Source of the DNA: Pseudomonadota bacterium
GTDB taxonomy: Bacteria; Pseudomonadota; Gammaproteobacteria; Burkholderiales; Chitinibacteraceae
Reading direction: 5' to 3'
DNA: 56,134 bases
NCBI GenBank assembly: GCA_026399755.1
Contig: JAPLQI010000108.1
Coordinates: 1 to 56,134, forward strand
The translations under genes were made by a program, and so were the position numbers. Within the stretch, counting starts at the first letter, position 1; every line of letters starts with the position of its first letter. A model generated the notes under the pieces. The model saw nothing but the letters and a program-made list of their open reading frames with translations. It was not told the DNA's origin and made no database searches. Shown here piece by piece: positions 1 through 8,792 of the stretch.

Positions 1-286
1 CGCCAGCAAATTTATATCGCAACTCATCGCACGGGGCTTAAGTCTCCCCTTGAAGCCGCGACACGAGGAATAATCAGACCGGGGTTTCGGTAAAGGGGTA
101 GCGAGGCAGCGAGCGAGCAGCCTTTGCCGCCGGGCTGATTATCCGCAGAGAGGGGCCTTCGTGCTGGTCGGGGCGGCCTTCTTTGCTTACTTTCTTGGCC
201 GTTCAAGAAAGTGAGTCCCCGCGGGGATCCCGCACCTAAATCAACGTGCCGAAGGCACTAAAAAGATGATCACTTCGTAACATCAG
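1..286 (-). repeat. Dispersed structured repeat core, copy A
   Basis: Reverse-strand copy of a core that recurs at 8793, 13329, 26480, 39541 and 41365. Shared landmarks, read on the minus strand, are a GTGCC-TTC-GGCAC hairpin preceded by a T-run, a CTTTCTTG/CAAGAAAG stem, a CACGAAGGCCCC block and a TTCAAGGGGA block. The copy runs off the left edge of the window. The flank reading GATGTTAC before the T-run also occurs in copies B and E. It contains no credible protein. Confidence 0.8.
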
Positions 287-344
287 TTGCGCACGATAAA
301 AAACCGATGTGGAATAATCCGACACCGGCTTTTCGATTTAACTC

Positions 345-392
345 ATACGGCGTAATGCGTCTGGAAAAGCCACCAGACTTATTACGCCCTAC
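345..392. repeat. REP-like fragment (TACGGCGTAATGCGTCTGG family)
   Basis: A short segment with the arm TACGGCGTAATGCGTCTGG, a short loop and a tail ending CGCCCTAC. The same sequence forms the right half of the larger element at 25412-25525. This looks like a partial REPIN whose left end is degraded or absent. The rest of 287-435 shows no gene. Confidence 0.55.
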
Positions 393-435
393 AAATTCAT
401 CACGACTTACGGCCTTACATACCTGTTAGAGCGGG

Positions 436-1122
436 TTAGCAGCACTGCCACAAAAACTTTCCAACTGACGCGTCTTCATTAATGAACGCATATGCGATTC
501 CAGAGTCGCCAAAGTTTATGCTGAAGGGTACACCGCATGAGTCAAGTTGCAGAAGCAGCCTCCATGACTGGATTTCGTCTGGAAATTCATCGTTCTGAAG
601 AAAGTTAGGTGTGCCACCCACTTTATTTCCGCCTAATTTATCGTTGTACTCTTGTAATTGCTCTTCGCTCATCTCAGAGCTTTGTTCTTGTGGAATGAAG
701 TCTGGATCTTCACCGGCAATACATTGAACCCCGAGGATAACGTTTTGCGGTTGTAATCTGTCGTGACCAGCAACAGAAATATAGTTCTGGAGCGTCGGTC
801 CGTTAGAAATGTCTTGAACTGGTACTGATACTTTTCCGTTGGGTTGAATGATTACCGCATTTTCTCCTCCGTCTGGCTCCCAAGTACCATCGACATACTC
901 TTCATTTTCTGTCATGAATACATAGGCCATTTTTCCGCCACATCCCAAAAATATATTTTCGTCGAGAGCGATCTGGCAAATGAATCGCATTGGCGTTCCC
1001 AGCTCTTTGCTTAGAGGCCACTGAGGACCATCAATCCAAACTGGTTGCCCACCAAATTTCGTAACTGCCGCATTGATATCCAATTCGCTGGCGTGAAACG
1101 CGATACCTGCACTCTTTATCAT
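436..1122 (-). CDS. DUF1963 (YwqG-like) family protein
   Basis: A 228-aa cytoplasmic protein with no signal peptide. The N-terminal segment with FGGQPVWI (about residues 23-30), a tryptophan-rich WPLSKELG stretch and FICQIAL is typical of the DUF1963/YwqG family, as is a C-terminal LLLQLDS segment followed by a GDSG turn. YwqG proteins have a solved fold but no firmly assigned biochemical role; they often sit in toxin-immunity or stress contexts. The start is well supported: GAGGAG lies a few bases upstream of ATG at 1122. No toxin gene is visible beside it, so an immunity role cannot be argued here. Confidence 0.7.
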   Translation of the reverse strand: MIKSAGIAFHASELDINAAVTKFGGQPVWIDGPQWPLSKELGTPMRFICQIALDENIFLGCGGKMAYVFMTENEEYVDGTWEPDGGENAVIIQPNGKVSVPVQDISNGPTLQNYISVAGHDRLQPQNVILGVQCIAGEDPDFIPQEQSSEMSEEQLQEYNDKLGGNKVGGTPNFLQNDEFPDEIQSWRLLLQLDSCGVPFSINFGDSGIAYAFINEDASVGKFLWQCC

Positions 1123-1138
1123 TGGTACTCCTCAGCAA

Positions 1139-1220
1139 GTAGGTTAGGCATGATTTATCTGCCCAACAAATTACGGCACATAACTAAATGTTGGGCTGAT
1201 AAAATACTATCCCAACCTAC
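1139..1220. repeat. REPIN-like inverted repeat (GTAGGTT...AACCTAC)
   Basis: An 82-bp unit opening GTAGGTTAGGC and closing CCCAACCTAC, with internal GCCCAACAAAT and ATGTTGGGC arms. The GTAGG/CCTAC termini match the other REP-type units in this window. It lies in the gap between two minus-strand genes. Confidence 0.6.
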
Positions 1221-1233
1221 CGTTCGGTAGCAC

Positions 1234-1470
1234 CTAATCTTCAATAACCTTGTCACCACATTTTTCACAAATACGATGGCGAGAGAATTCGTCCATTGAT
1301 GCGATAAATGCACCCAGAAACCAACTCTTTATTGCGCCATGTAAAAACTCTTTAAACTTACTGTTTTTCTCACCTTTGAATGGATTAGTTTTTCTAACCA
1401 AAACAACGACATGGTTCGTATCAACACCACAAACAGAACAATGACGGATTTCGGAGATATGTTGCATCAT
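1234..1470 (-). CDS. Small zinc-ribbon-like protein of unknown function
   Basis: A 78-aa protein with two CxxC knuckles: CSVCG near residues 11-15 and CEKCG near residues 69-73. The pair suggests a zinc ribbon split by a central basic and aromatic segment. Two adjacent ATG codons begin the frame with only a weak GAG-type ribosome-binding site, so the start is uncertain by one codon. The family is not recognised. It could be a nucleic-acid-binding or structural zinc protein. Its neighbour is a DUF1963 gene on the same strand, separated by a REPIN. Confidence 0.5.
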   Translation of the reverse strand: MMQHISEIRHCSVCGVDTNHVVVLVRKTNPFKGEKNSKFKEFLHGAIKSWFLGAFIASMDEFSRHRICEKCGDKVIED

Positions 1471-1691
1471 TTTTTCTCAATTGAATGTTAACAAAATATA
1501 AACGCCCTGAAATGGCAAAAAAATCACCACCTTTGGCGTATAAAAATGCACTCTTTGAAACGCCTTAGCGGGCTTAGCCTGAATTATTCCATGACGTAAT
1601 ACTACTCCAAATTGAACGAAGACTTACACCATATCTCTACTACCAATAAGAAAAATCAGAATAAAGTTAAATCCAATTGCTTCAGCGCAAG

Positions 1692-1724
1692 AAAAAGCCC
1701 AGCAAATAAATTGCTGGGCTTTTT
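1692..1724 (-). terminator. Intrinsic terminator after the ABC importer operon
   Basis: AAAAAGCCCAGCAA, a short AT loop, then TTGCTGGGCTTTTT. It forms a strong stem with T-tracts in both directions. It lies 20 bp past the stop of the minus-strand ATPase gene at 1744, so it most likely ends that operon. Confidence 0.85.
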
Positions 1725-1743
1725 GGCGTATACAACAAAAGGA

Positions 1744-2844
1744 TTAAACGCGTTTTAGTGCAATACCCATTGCATCGAACAACAAGCAATTCTTTTCTGG
1801 GAATACCACATGAATTGAATCGCCAAATTTAATCACATCGGATTCAGCAGGCAGTTTCATACACAGAATTTCATTGATGCCTTTCACTTGGATATACGCC
1901 AATACGATATCGCCCAAATGCTCAACCAGATCAACACGGGCAGGTACCGAATTCACTGCATCGGCGCTCGCCAATTGCATATGCTCTGGGCGAATACCAA
2001 TGGTGACTTTGTCGCCTACTTTGCAAGTTGAGGCATCCACAGCAGCACGAATCTGAATGCCATCTGGCAAGCGAACGTGGGCGGAGCCCTTTTCAATTGC
2101 CACCAAGTCCGCTTCTAGCAGGTTCATCTTAGGCGAGCCTAAGAAGCCAGCCACAAACAAGTTCGATGGGTTTTCATACATTTCTAGCGGCGAGCCCACT
2201 TGCTGAATGATACCGGCGTTAAACACCACGATACGGTCGGCCAGTGTCATCGCTTCTACCTGATCATGCGTTACATAGATCATGGTGGTTTTAAGCTCTT
2301 GGTGCAGCTTAGACAGCTCAACACGCATTTGCAGGCGCAGGGAAGCATCTAAGTTAGACAAAGGCTCGTCAAACAAGAAGACTTTTGGATTACGCACAAT
2401 CGAGCGGCCAATGGCCACGCGCTGACGCTGGCCGCCAGACAAAGCTTTTGGCTTGCGATCTAATAAGTGCGTCATTTGCAATACTTCGGCAGCGCCTTTT
2501 ACGCGCTGATCGATTTCTGCCTTAGGCGTGCCGGCCAGTTTCAGTGCAAACGCCATATTGTCGTACACGCTCATATGCGGGTAGAGGGCGTAAGACTGGA
2601 ACACCATGGCGATGCCGCGCTTGGATGCATGCAAATCATTGGCAACCACATCGCCAATTTTTAGCTCACCCTCGGTGATGTCTTCTAGGCCAGCAATCAT
2701 GCGCAGCAAGGTGGATTTACCGCAGCCCGATGGGCCAACGAAAACCACAAACTCGCCATCTTTGATTTCTAGGTCTACACCCTTAATGACACAAACATCT
2801 TTGGTGTAGTTTTTCTTAATTTTACTTAGCGTAACCGAAGCCAT
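1744..2844 (-). CDS. Sugar ABC transporter ATP-binding protein (MalK/UgpC/MsmX type)
   Basis: This 366-aa ATPase powers the importer encoded upstream. Walker [10 protein letters not shown] is at residues 37-45, the Q-loop lies in [10 protein letters not shown], the LSGGQ signature is at 135-139 and Walker B VFLFDEP is at 155-161, followed by the D-loop SNLDA. The C-terminal third (from about residue 240) is the OB-like TOBE regulatory domain of MalK-type subunits, and total length is normal for the group. AAGGA precedes the ATG. MalK-type ATPases are often shared among several CUT1 sugar importers. Its position at the end of this operon argues for the amino-sugar system as main partner. The substrate is inferred. 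Confidence 0.9.
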   Translation of the reverse strand: MASVTLSKIKKNYTKDVCVIKGVDLEIKDGEFVVFVGPSGCGKSTLLRMIAGLEDITEGELKIGDVVANDLHASKRGIAMVFQSYALYPHMSVYDNMAFALKLAGTPKAEIDQRVKGAAEVLQMTHLLDRKPKALSGGQRQRVAIGRSIVRNPKVFLFDEPLSNLDASLRLQMRVELSKLHQELKTTMIYVTHDQVEAMTLADRIVVFNAGIIQQVGSPLEMYENPSNLFVAGFLGSPKMNLLEADLVAIEKGSAHVRLPDGIQIRAAVDASTCKVGDKVTIGIRPEHMQLASADAVNSVPARVDLVEHLGDIVLAYIQVKGINEILCMKLPAESDVIKFGDSIHVVFPEKNCLLFDAMGIALKRV

Positions 2845-2914
2845 ATCTCGATTCCTTGCGAACTCTAATGTCTAAATAGGGGACCTGCTCACCAGTGCCT
2901 GTCAGGGCAAGCTT

Positions 2915-3754
2915 TTACTTCACAGCGCCATCCAAGCCGCCAATAAAGTAACGCTGGGTAAAGGCAAAGAAAATCAGTACAGGGATAACGGTCATCACAA
3001 TCGCCGCCATCACCATGCTGTATGAGGTGGCAAATGGCCCAGTCAGGTCATTAAACACACCTACAGCCAGCGGCAATTTGTCACGAGAAGAAATTACAAT
3101 CGACGGCCAAACGTAATCATTCCAAGCATTGACCAAGGAGAAAATCCCTAGGGCAGCAATCGATGGGCCAGACACCGGCACCATCACACGCCATAAGATT
3201 TGCATCTCGGTAGCGCCATCTACCCGTGCAGCATCAACCAAATCCTGAGGCACGGCTTCAAAAGCTTGCTTCATCAAGAAGATACCAAAAGCGGCCGCAA
3301 AGTTAGGCACAATCGCACCGAACTGAGTATCCAGTAAATGCAAATGCTTCAAGGTAATAAAGTTAGGAATAATCGCCACTTCGGTCGGCAACATCATCGT
3401 GGCCAAAATCGCTACAAAGATGAAGTTACGACCAGGAAAGCGTAAACGCGCCAGTGGATAACCTGCCAAAATTGAAACCACCACCACCCCAACAATGCTC
3501 CAAAAGGTCATCAAGGTAGAGTTTTTCATATAGGTCATAAACGGCATTTCTTGGAACACGCGTTCAAACCACATTAGGCTGATATCAGTCGGCAAAAATG
3601 AGCGTGGGAACAACCAAGTATTCGATGGATCCCCCGACAAACCAACCGACAGCGCCCATAAAAAAGGAAAAGTGGTAAAGGCAGCAAAAGCAAGCAAACC
3701 TGCGTACTGGCCACAAAGCCCTAAAACATTACTTAATTTTCTATTCATTGCCAT
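2915..3754 (-). CDS. Sugar ABC transporter permease (MalG/UgpE-type)
   Basis: A 279-aa inner-membrane protein of the binding-protein-dependent (CUT1) permease family with about six hydrophobic segments. The cytoplasmic EAA loop that contacts the ATPase is visible as VDAARVDGATEMQILWRVMV (about residues 174-193). The C-terminus ending YFIGGLDGAVK is typical of MalG-like subunits. It lies 18 bp downstream of the other permease and 70 bp before the ATPase, consistent with one transcript. A second ATG two codons in is an alternative start. The substrate is inferred from the neighbouring kinase and regulator. Confidence 0.9.
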   Translation of the reverse strand: MAMNRKLSNVLGLCGQYAGLLAFAAFTTFPFLWALSVGLSGDPSNTWLFPRSFLPTDISLMWFERVFQEMPFMTYMKNSTLMTFWSIVGVVVVSILAGYPLARLRFPGRNFIFVAILATMMLPTEVAIIPNFITLKHLHLLDTQFGAIVPNFAAAFGIFLMKQAFEAVPQDLVDAARVDGATEMQILWRVMVPVSGPSIAALGIFSLVNAWNDYVWPSIVISSRDKLPLAVGVFNDLTGPFATSYSMVMAAIVMTVIPVLIFFAFTQRYFIGGLDGAVK

Positions 3755-3772
3755 GATGTCTGAATCCTCGTC

Positions 3773-4648
3773 TTATTTCTTTTCGCCAAGGAAGCGAAAT
3801 TGAATGGCCGCAAGAATCATGCAGAAGAAGGTCACGACAAGCCCCGCCGCAGCTGCACGGCCGAAGTTGTAATTGCGGAATGCTTGGTCGTACACATAGA
3901 ACAAGGCGGTATAGGTATCAGCCTGGCCCTTGGTCAGCACGATCACTTCCTGGAACACCTTCATCGCAGCAATGGTCGACATCAGCGTACACAGCAAGAT
4001 GGTGGGCTTAACCATCGGCACCGTGATCTTCCAGAAGCGCTGGAATACATTGGCACCATCCAAAATAGCGGCTTCTTCAACTTCTTTTGGAATCCCTTGC
4101 AGGCCAGCGAGGTAGAGCACCATAAACCAGCCAATCCCTTTCCAAAAGGTGAAGATCATGACGCCATAAAGGGCCACATCAGGGTTCCCCAGCCAATCCA
4201 CTTCACCTTCATGTCCTTGTGGGATCAGGTGCATAAGTTGCAGTGCCCAAGTCAGGATACCATCGTATTTGTATACGTTAACCCAAACCACACCGGCAAT
4301 TGAAACTGCGGTAATCACAGGAATATAAAATGCCGCACGAAATAATGTCATGCCTGGCAATTTATTATTGACCAACTTAGCTACCAATAAGGCAGCAATT
4401 TGAATAACTGGCACAATTAAAAGGTAAATTAATGAATTTTTAAGCGCTTGGTGAAATAACTCTTCATGAGCAATATATTTAAAATGCTCAAAGTTATTCC
4501 AAGTCGCCACGCCATCTGAAATGCTGTAATTATTAAACGCTAAGTAAGCGTTAAACCCTACTGGCCAAAAGGTAAATATACCCATCAGAATAAGGGCCGG
4601 CGCCAAGAATAAATAGGCAATGCCTGTATAGCTGCTGGAGTTTTTCAC
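3773..4648 (-). CDS. Sugar ABC transporter permease (MalF/UgpA-type)
   Basis: A 291-aa CUT1-family inner-membrane permease with six predicted spans, starting with a hydrophobic segment near residues 9-30. The EAA motif reads EVEEAAILDGANVFQRFWKI (about residues 191-210). The chosen start is GTG with a weak GAG-containing leader; no better ATG lies nearby. It pairs with the MalG-type permease 18 bp downstream. A terminator-like hairpin at 4681-4714 separates it from the binding-protein genes upstream, so the permease and ATPase genes may be expressed at a lower level than the binding proteins. Confidence 0.88.
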   Translation of the reverse strand: MKNSSSYTGIAYLFLAPALILMGIFTFWPVGFNAYLAFNNYSISDGVATWNNFEHFKYIAHEELFHQALKNSLIYLLIVPVIQIAALLVAKLVNNKLPGMTLFRAAFYIPVITAVSIAGVVWVNVYKYDGILTWALQLMHLIPQGHEGEVDWLGNPDVALYGVMIFTFWKGIGWFMVLYLAGLQGIPKEVEEAAILDGANVFQRFWKITVPMVKPTILLCTLMSTIAAMKVFQEVIVLTKGQADTYTALFYVYDQAFRNYNFGRAAAAGLVVTFFCMILAAIQFRFLGEKK

Positions 4649-4680
4649 GGCGCTACTCGACTGTAATTATAATATTCGGG

Positions 4681-4714
4681 AAAAAACGGAATTACCCTCG
4701 AGGATAATTCCGTT
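4681..4714 (-). terminator. Internal terminator/attenuator between binding-protein and permease genes
   Basis: On the minus strand AACGGAATTA, a CCTCGAGG-containing turn, then TAATTCCGTT followed by a six-T run. The stem is about 10 bp. It lies after the binding-protein gene (stop at 4851) and just before the permease start at 4648. Partial termination here would give excess binding protein over membrane components, as is common in such operons. Confidence 0.7.
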
Positions 4715-4742
4715 CCTTTAAGTTCACTCAAATCTAAAGTCA

Positions 4743-4807
4743 TCATTCCCGAAGATGATTATCGAAAACCCAGCACGATCACTGAATTCCCACATCATCG
4801 GGAATGA
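4743..4807. repeat. Inverted repeat TCATTCCCGA...TCGGGAATGA
   Basis: A 65-bp unit bounded by TCATTCCCGA and its complement. Related ends occur at 19774-19805 and inside the metE-metR intergenic element (about 51785-51860). It looks like a small dispersed palindromic repeat sitting in the leader of the permease genes. Confidence 0.6.
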
Positions 4808-4850
4808 CAAAGCAATATATCAGAGTTTGCTTAATACACAGAACGGCTAA

Positions 4851-6092
4851 TTATTTTTTTAGCTTTTCGTTCCATGCAGCAGCAGCTGTATCTAGCGCTT
4901 CTTTCACAGACTTACGGCCTTCAACTGCATTTTGGATTTCATCTTGCAGCTTCTTAGTCATTACGGTTTCATCCGGCAAAATGCCTGGAGCCAGTGTCAA
5001 TGTACGTGCATTGTCCATTGATTTAGCAGCAACGGCACGAGCGCGATCCACTACATCTGCACTCTTTGCACCAGACTGGAAGTATGGATCCAGATTGGCT
5101 TTCTTAGTAGAAGGCATGGTTGATTCAGTTGCTTTAGAGAAAGCAAGCTGTTGCTCATCGTTAGTCAAGAACAGACCCAATTTAGCCGCAGCTGCAGGAT
5201 CTTTTGTGCCCTTAGGAATAACGAAATCCATCATCCATGAACCCAAGTTCAGCTTACCAGCGTCAAGTGGGAATGGCGCTACTTCAGTCTTGTCGTAGAT
5301 GGCTTTAGCGTCAGATTCAGTACGCTTCAGGCTTTGAGCCGCTGTGGTCATCATGGCAATCTTGCCGCTGTTATAGGCAGCGATTTCTTGCTCAAATGCC
5401 ATTTTGAATACATCTTTAGGCATTACGCCTGCTTTGTACAAATCAGCAAACTTTTGTACGAAAGCGACATGCTTAGGCGAGTTAAATACAGCCTTGCCGT
5501 CAGTAATCACAGGCAGGCCAGCGTAGTAGAAGAAGCCAATCATATCGCTCATTTTAGGAGCGAAAGCAGCTTGGCCGGTTTTTGCTTTGATTTGCTTACC
5601 CATAGCAATAAATTCGTCAAAAGTTTTTGGCGCGTTCTTGATACCGGCTTTAGCAAAGATGTCTTTGTTATAAGCAATAATTTGGGTGGAGTTGTACCAA
5701 GGGAAAGCGTACATCTGTCCCTTAACTTGTACATCTTTCAAAGCGTTAGTTGAGTAAGAGGCTTTAGCAGAACCCACATACTGATCAAGAGGCAAAATAT
5801 TACCTTGCAAGGCAAACTCATGTACCCAAGGCACATTAAAGTTAACCAGTGCAGGTGGATTGCCAGCAGCAATCGAAGCAATCAGCTTAGGCTGAATTTG
5901 ATCCCAGTTCATATCAACCCATTTAGCCTTCAGGCCTGGATTCGCTTCATTGAACTTAGCTGTTGATTGTTCAAAATAGCTACTAAACTTTTGCAAATTC
6001 ATCGTCCAGAATTCTAATTCTGTGTCTGCTGCTTGTGCATTAACAGCAGCAAATAATGCTGCGCCAACGATTAACATTTTTTTGAGCTTCAT
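4851..6092 (-). CDS. Extracellular sugar-binding protein, family 1 (importer SBP, copy 1)
   Basis: A 413-aa periplasmic binding protein that delivers sugar to the permeases. The signal peptide is MKLKKMLIVGAALFAAVNA with cleavage near AQA-AD. Family-1 features include a WVDMNWDQIQPKL segment, FPWYNSTQIIAYNKD, and a C-terminal helix ending AWNEKLKK. The frame extends 17 codons further upstream, but the start at 6092 is preceded by AGGAAAG and gives a clean signal peptide. It is clearly paralogous to the next gene upstream: AKAGIK, QIKAKTG, AVFNSP and PKDVFKM are shared in order. Two binding proteins for one permease pair would widen substrate range, which is an inference. Confidence 0.9.
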   Translation of the reverse strand: MKLKKMLIVGAALFAAVNAQAADTELEFWTMNLQKFSSYFEQSTAKFNEANPGLKAKWVDMNWDQIQPKLIASIAAGNPPALVNFNVPWVHEFALQGNILPLDQYVGSAKASYSTNALKDVQVKGQMYAFPWYNSTQIIAYNKDIFAKAGIKNAPKTFDEFIAMGKQIKAKTGQAAFAPKMSDMIGFFYYAGLPVITDGKAVFNSPKHVAFVQKFADLYKAGVMPKDVFKMAFEQEIAAYNSGKIAMMTTAAQSLKRTESDAKAIYDKTEVAPFPLDAGKLNLGSWMMDFVIPKGTKDPAAAAKLGLFLTNDEQQLAFSKATESTMPSTKKANLDPYFQSGAKSADVVDRARAVAAKSMDNARTLTLAPGILPDETVMTKKLQDEIQNAVEGRKSVKEALDTAAAAWNEKLKK

Positions 6093-6200
6093 CTTGTCTT
6101 TCCTCTTGGGTTTTTCGACAAATATAGATGGAATTGATTCCACACTTTTATATTACCGCTTTAGATTAATTGTTAATCCAATTCATCTTGCGGTTTTTTT

Positions 6201-6240
6201 ATTCTTCCAAGTAATCCTAACAGAAACGACTTGGAAGAAT
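6201..6240. other. Perfect 12-bp stem-loop between the two binding-protein genes
   Basis: ATTCTTCCAAGT at 6201-6212 and its exact complement at 6229-6240, with a 16-nt loop. On the transcribed minus strand it is followed by an A-run rather than a T-run. It is therefore not a canonical terminator for the operon and may act as an mRNA 3'-end stabiliser or processing site. Confidence 0.55.
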
Positions 6241-6269
6241 TTGATTCAAAACAGAATAAAATTAAATCA

Positions 6270-7532
6270 TTATTTCTTTGCAGCAGTAAACTTCTCATTC
6301 CAGAATTTAGCTGCATCATCCAATGCCACTTTCACTGGTTTACGGCCAGTAATTGCTTCTTGAATAGCTTCATTTAATTTTTTATTCATTGCTACATCAT
6401 CAGGCAAGCCCGTTACAGTCAGGGTGCGTGAAGCCTTGATATGGGTTGCAGCAACCGCCGTTCCTTTCTCTACTGGGTCGCTCGATTTAGCACCAGCTTG
6501 GAAGAAAGCATTATCCAGCGATTTATTGGTCGAAGGGAAAGTAGAAGATGCTTTAGCAAAAGCCAATTGCGATTCATCGCTAGTCAAGAACTTACCTACC
6601 TTAACCGCTGCATCAACGTTTTTAGCCCCTGTTGGTACCGACCACATAAACAGGAAACCACCTAAAGGTGTTTTGCCGCCAGCAATTGGGAAGCCCGCTA
6701 CGCCAGTGCCTTCATAAACCTTAGGTGCGTCTGTTTTAGTCCGTTTGATTGCATGCGCGCCATCGGTAAACATGGCTAGTTTTTGCGCGCCATAAGCTGC
6801 AATGCGTTCTTCAAATTGCATTTTGAAAACATCTTTCGGGAAAGCACCCGCAGCATAAGCCGCTTTAAATTGCTCAATATATTTCACATGCGCTGGGCTA
6901 TTAAAGACCGCCTTATTATCTTTAACAACGTCTAAGCCTTCATACAAAAACCAGCCGGAAGTATCTTCATCCAGCTTAGGTGCAAAACCACTCACGCCTG
7001 TTTTTGCTTTAATTTGCGTCGCTACTTGCAATAATTCGCTAAATGTTTTTGGCTCTTCTTTAATGCCCGCTTTAGCAAATAGATCTTTGTTATAAAACAG
7101 CACGCCAGTCACTTGATACCAAGGCATACCGTAAATTTGCTTGTCGGCCACGTAAGTTGCGTCTTGTATTGCGCCGGTGGTGTAAACGTTTTTAAAGCTA
7201 GCTACTTGCTTGGTAATCGGCTGAATCATTTTTGATTGAGCAAATTGATCCATCCAAGGCTTAGGCAGGTTCACCAAGCCAGGCACGTTGCCACTGGCTA
7301 CCGCTGTAATCACTTTTTGCTGGAAAGCATCCCAACCCACATCAACCCACACCGCTTCTACTTCGTTTTGCGAAGCATTGAACTTACTGGTGAGCTCTTT
7401 CATGGTTGAGTCATACTTTGGCGAAAGGCTATTAGACCAATACTCAACTTTTACTTTTTCTGCAGCAAGAGCGCTCATGGTGCTTGCCGAAAAAACAGCA
7501 GCTGATACGGCCAAAATGAATTTCAATTTCAT
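6270..7532 (-). CDS. Extracellular sugar-binding protein, family 1 (importer SBP, copy 2)
   Basis: A 420-aa periplasmic solute-binding protein, the first gene of the importer operon. The signal peptide MKLKFILAVSAAVFSASTMSALA ends before AEKVKVEYW. The start at 7532 is chosen over a longer frame because GGAG lies 8 nt upstream and the extension is not signal-like. It aligns along its whole length with the downstream paralogue: the WVDVGWDAFQQKV, MPWYQVTGVLFYNKD and PKDVFKMQFEERIAAY blocks all have counterparts. The most likely ligand is GlcNAc or a chitooligosaccharide, given the kinase and GntR regulator nearby. Confidence 0.9.
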   Translation of the reverse strand: MKLKFILAVSAAVFSASTMSALAAEKVKVEYWSNSLSPKYDSTMKELTSKFNASQNEVEAVWVDVGWDAFQQKVITAVASGNVPGLVNLPKPWMDQFAQSKMIQPITKQVASFKNVYTTGAIQDATYVADKQIYGMPWYQVTGVLFYNKDLFAKAGIKEEPKTFSELLQVATQIKAKTGVSGFAPKLDEDTSGWFLYEGLDVVKDNKAVFNSPAHVKYIEQFKAAYAAGAFPKDVFKMQFEERIAAYGAQKLAMFTDGAHAIKRTKTDAPKVYEGTGVAGFPIAGGKTPLGGFLFMWSVPTGAKNVDAAVKVGKFLTSDESQLAFAKASSTFPSTNKSLDNAFFQAGAKSSDPVEKGTAVAATHIKASRTLTVTGLPDDVAMNKKLNEAIQEAITGRKPVKVALDDAAKFWNEKFTAAKK

Positions 7533-8027
7533 TACTGCATCTCCAAAGTAAATCGTTTGTGCAAAGTCGATAGGGCGTGCGCGGCAACCATAATAAAAAT
7601 TTACGCTATACGTCAATCAATTTATGCAGCTAAAAAATCGCCTGTTTAAGTGCTAACAAGGGCCTACAACGCCCCTATTCCCTTGGCATAACAATGGGCA
7701 CATGGTCCTGTCTTACTCGCAAAGTGGTATCAACTATTAAAAAGGCAAATGGCCAAGAAATGGCTTTAAACAAGACTTTTTAAGATTTTCTTACCAAAAA
7801 ATCGCTAAAAACTGGACTTAGTGTTTTTACTTACGCGGACTCAGATTACAACAAATTAACTCAATGGTGAATAGCCCCAGTAAAGGGGAGATCGCAGGAG
7901 GAGCAGACAGGCGGAGAGAGAGGGAAATGGCCCACAAAAACAAAATGTAGGCAACAACGAAGAATCAACAATTAATACTACAAAAAATAAGCTGTAAAAT
8001 ATAATTTTAATATTATTTAACAAACAC
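7533..8027. other. Intergenic promoter region of the importer operon
   Basis: A 495-bp gap with no convincing gene. The only ORF is a 5' extension of the binding-protein frame. It contains a candidate regulator site at 7723 and a purine-rich stretch around 7880-7930. AT-rich sequence at 7780-8020 could hold the promoter, but no clear -35/-10 pair could be fixed by eye. Confidence 0.4.
7723..7738. promoter_or_regulatory. Candidate GntR/NagR-type operator half-site
   Basis: AGTGGTATCAACTATT. The left half AGTGGTAT resembles the half-site of DasR/YvoA-type amino-sugar regulators, while the right half is degenerate. The same octamer occurs on the other strand upstream of the kinase gene (10111-10118). 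Assignment to the GntR protein at 8028 is inference. Confidence 0.3.
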
Positions 8028-8768
8028 TTACTTATTTAGCTCCACAACAAAATCGTAGTAATCATTACGAAAATAAGAATGTGTTAGCTCAATCGCCACC
8101 CCATTTTCTAAGAAGCCAACACGCGTTAAATGCAGCATGGCATCACCTGGGGCCACGTCAACTAAATCAGAAATAGCTTGAGTTGCATTGATTGCAGCAA
8201 TGTTTTGTATCGCTCGTACAACAGACAAGCGGTTCGTGCGCATATATTCATACAAGGAATCGCCCACCAAGTTGGGGTCAGGCACCAAGCTAAATGGCAG
8301 CGTGGTTTCTTCCAAAGCCATCACCACATCATTAGCCATACGCACCCGTTGTAAGCGGCTCACTCGGCTACTGGATGAGAGATTGAGCTTAAGTTGCTCT
8401 TCGCTATTGGCCACCACCACTTCGCGCTTTAGCCAGCGTGAGCCGGGCGTAAAGCCGCGCTGCTTGAGCATTTCCGATAAATTGGTCAGCTTATTTAAAG
8501 GCTGCTCAAGCTTGGGGGTGATATAAGTCCCCGCCCCGTGCCGCCTAACAATCAAGCCATCCGCCAGCAATATATCCAGTGCCTTTCTAGCCGTAACGCG
8601 GGAAACACCGAGTATTTCGCATAAATTGCGCTCGGAAGGCAAAGATTCATCCGCCAACCAAAAGCCCGCATGAATCGCAGCGGCCAGCTTATGCCCCAGC
8701 TGTAAGTAAAGTGGCGTAGCGCTATCTGCATCAGGCCGAAGAACCAGTAATTTTTGTTGCGACAGCAT
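8028..8768 (-). CDS. GntR-family transcriptional regulator with UTRA domain (NagR/NagQ-like)
   Basis: A 246-aa regulator. The N-terminal winged helix-turn-helix covers about residues 17-85, with PLYLQLGHKLAAAIHAG, LPSERNLCEILGVSRVTARKAL and a wing ending GAGTYI. The UTRA effector domain follows from about residue 100. This HutC/FarR-type layout is that of regulators that sense phosphorylated amino sugars such as GlcNAc-6-P. It lies between the importer operon and the kinase, all on the minus strand, so it probably represses both. ATG at 8768 is preceded by AAAGAGG. The repeat at 8793 sits immediately upstream and would lie in its promoter or leader. Confidence 0.85.
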   Translation of the reverse strand: MLSQQKLLVLRPDADSATPLYLQLGHKLAAAIHAGFWLADESLPSERNLCEILGVSRVTARKALDILLADGLIVRRHGAGTYITPKLEQPLNKLTNLSEMLKQRGFTPGSRWLKREVVVANSEEQLKLNLSSSSRVSRLQRVRMANDVVMALEETTLPFSLVPDPNLVGDSLYEYMRTNRLSVVRAIQNIAAINATQAISDLVDVAPGDAMLHLTRVGFLENGVAIELTHSYFRNDYYDFVVELNK

Positions 8769-8792
8769 GCTTGCCTCTTTGTTTAGTTAGAT

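Noticed and set aside
24-206. Open frames of 60-120 codons inside the dispersed repeat copies (also at 13360-13681, 26481-26784, 39406-39787, 41275-41671)
   Set aside because: They are rich in Arg, Pro, Gly and Ser, occur in several frames of the same repeat and end at different places in each copy. They reflect GC-rich hairpin sequence, not conserved proteins.
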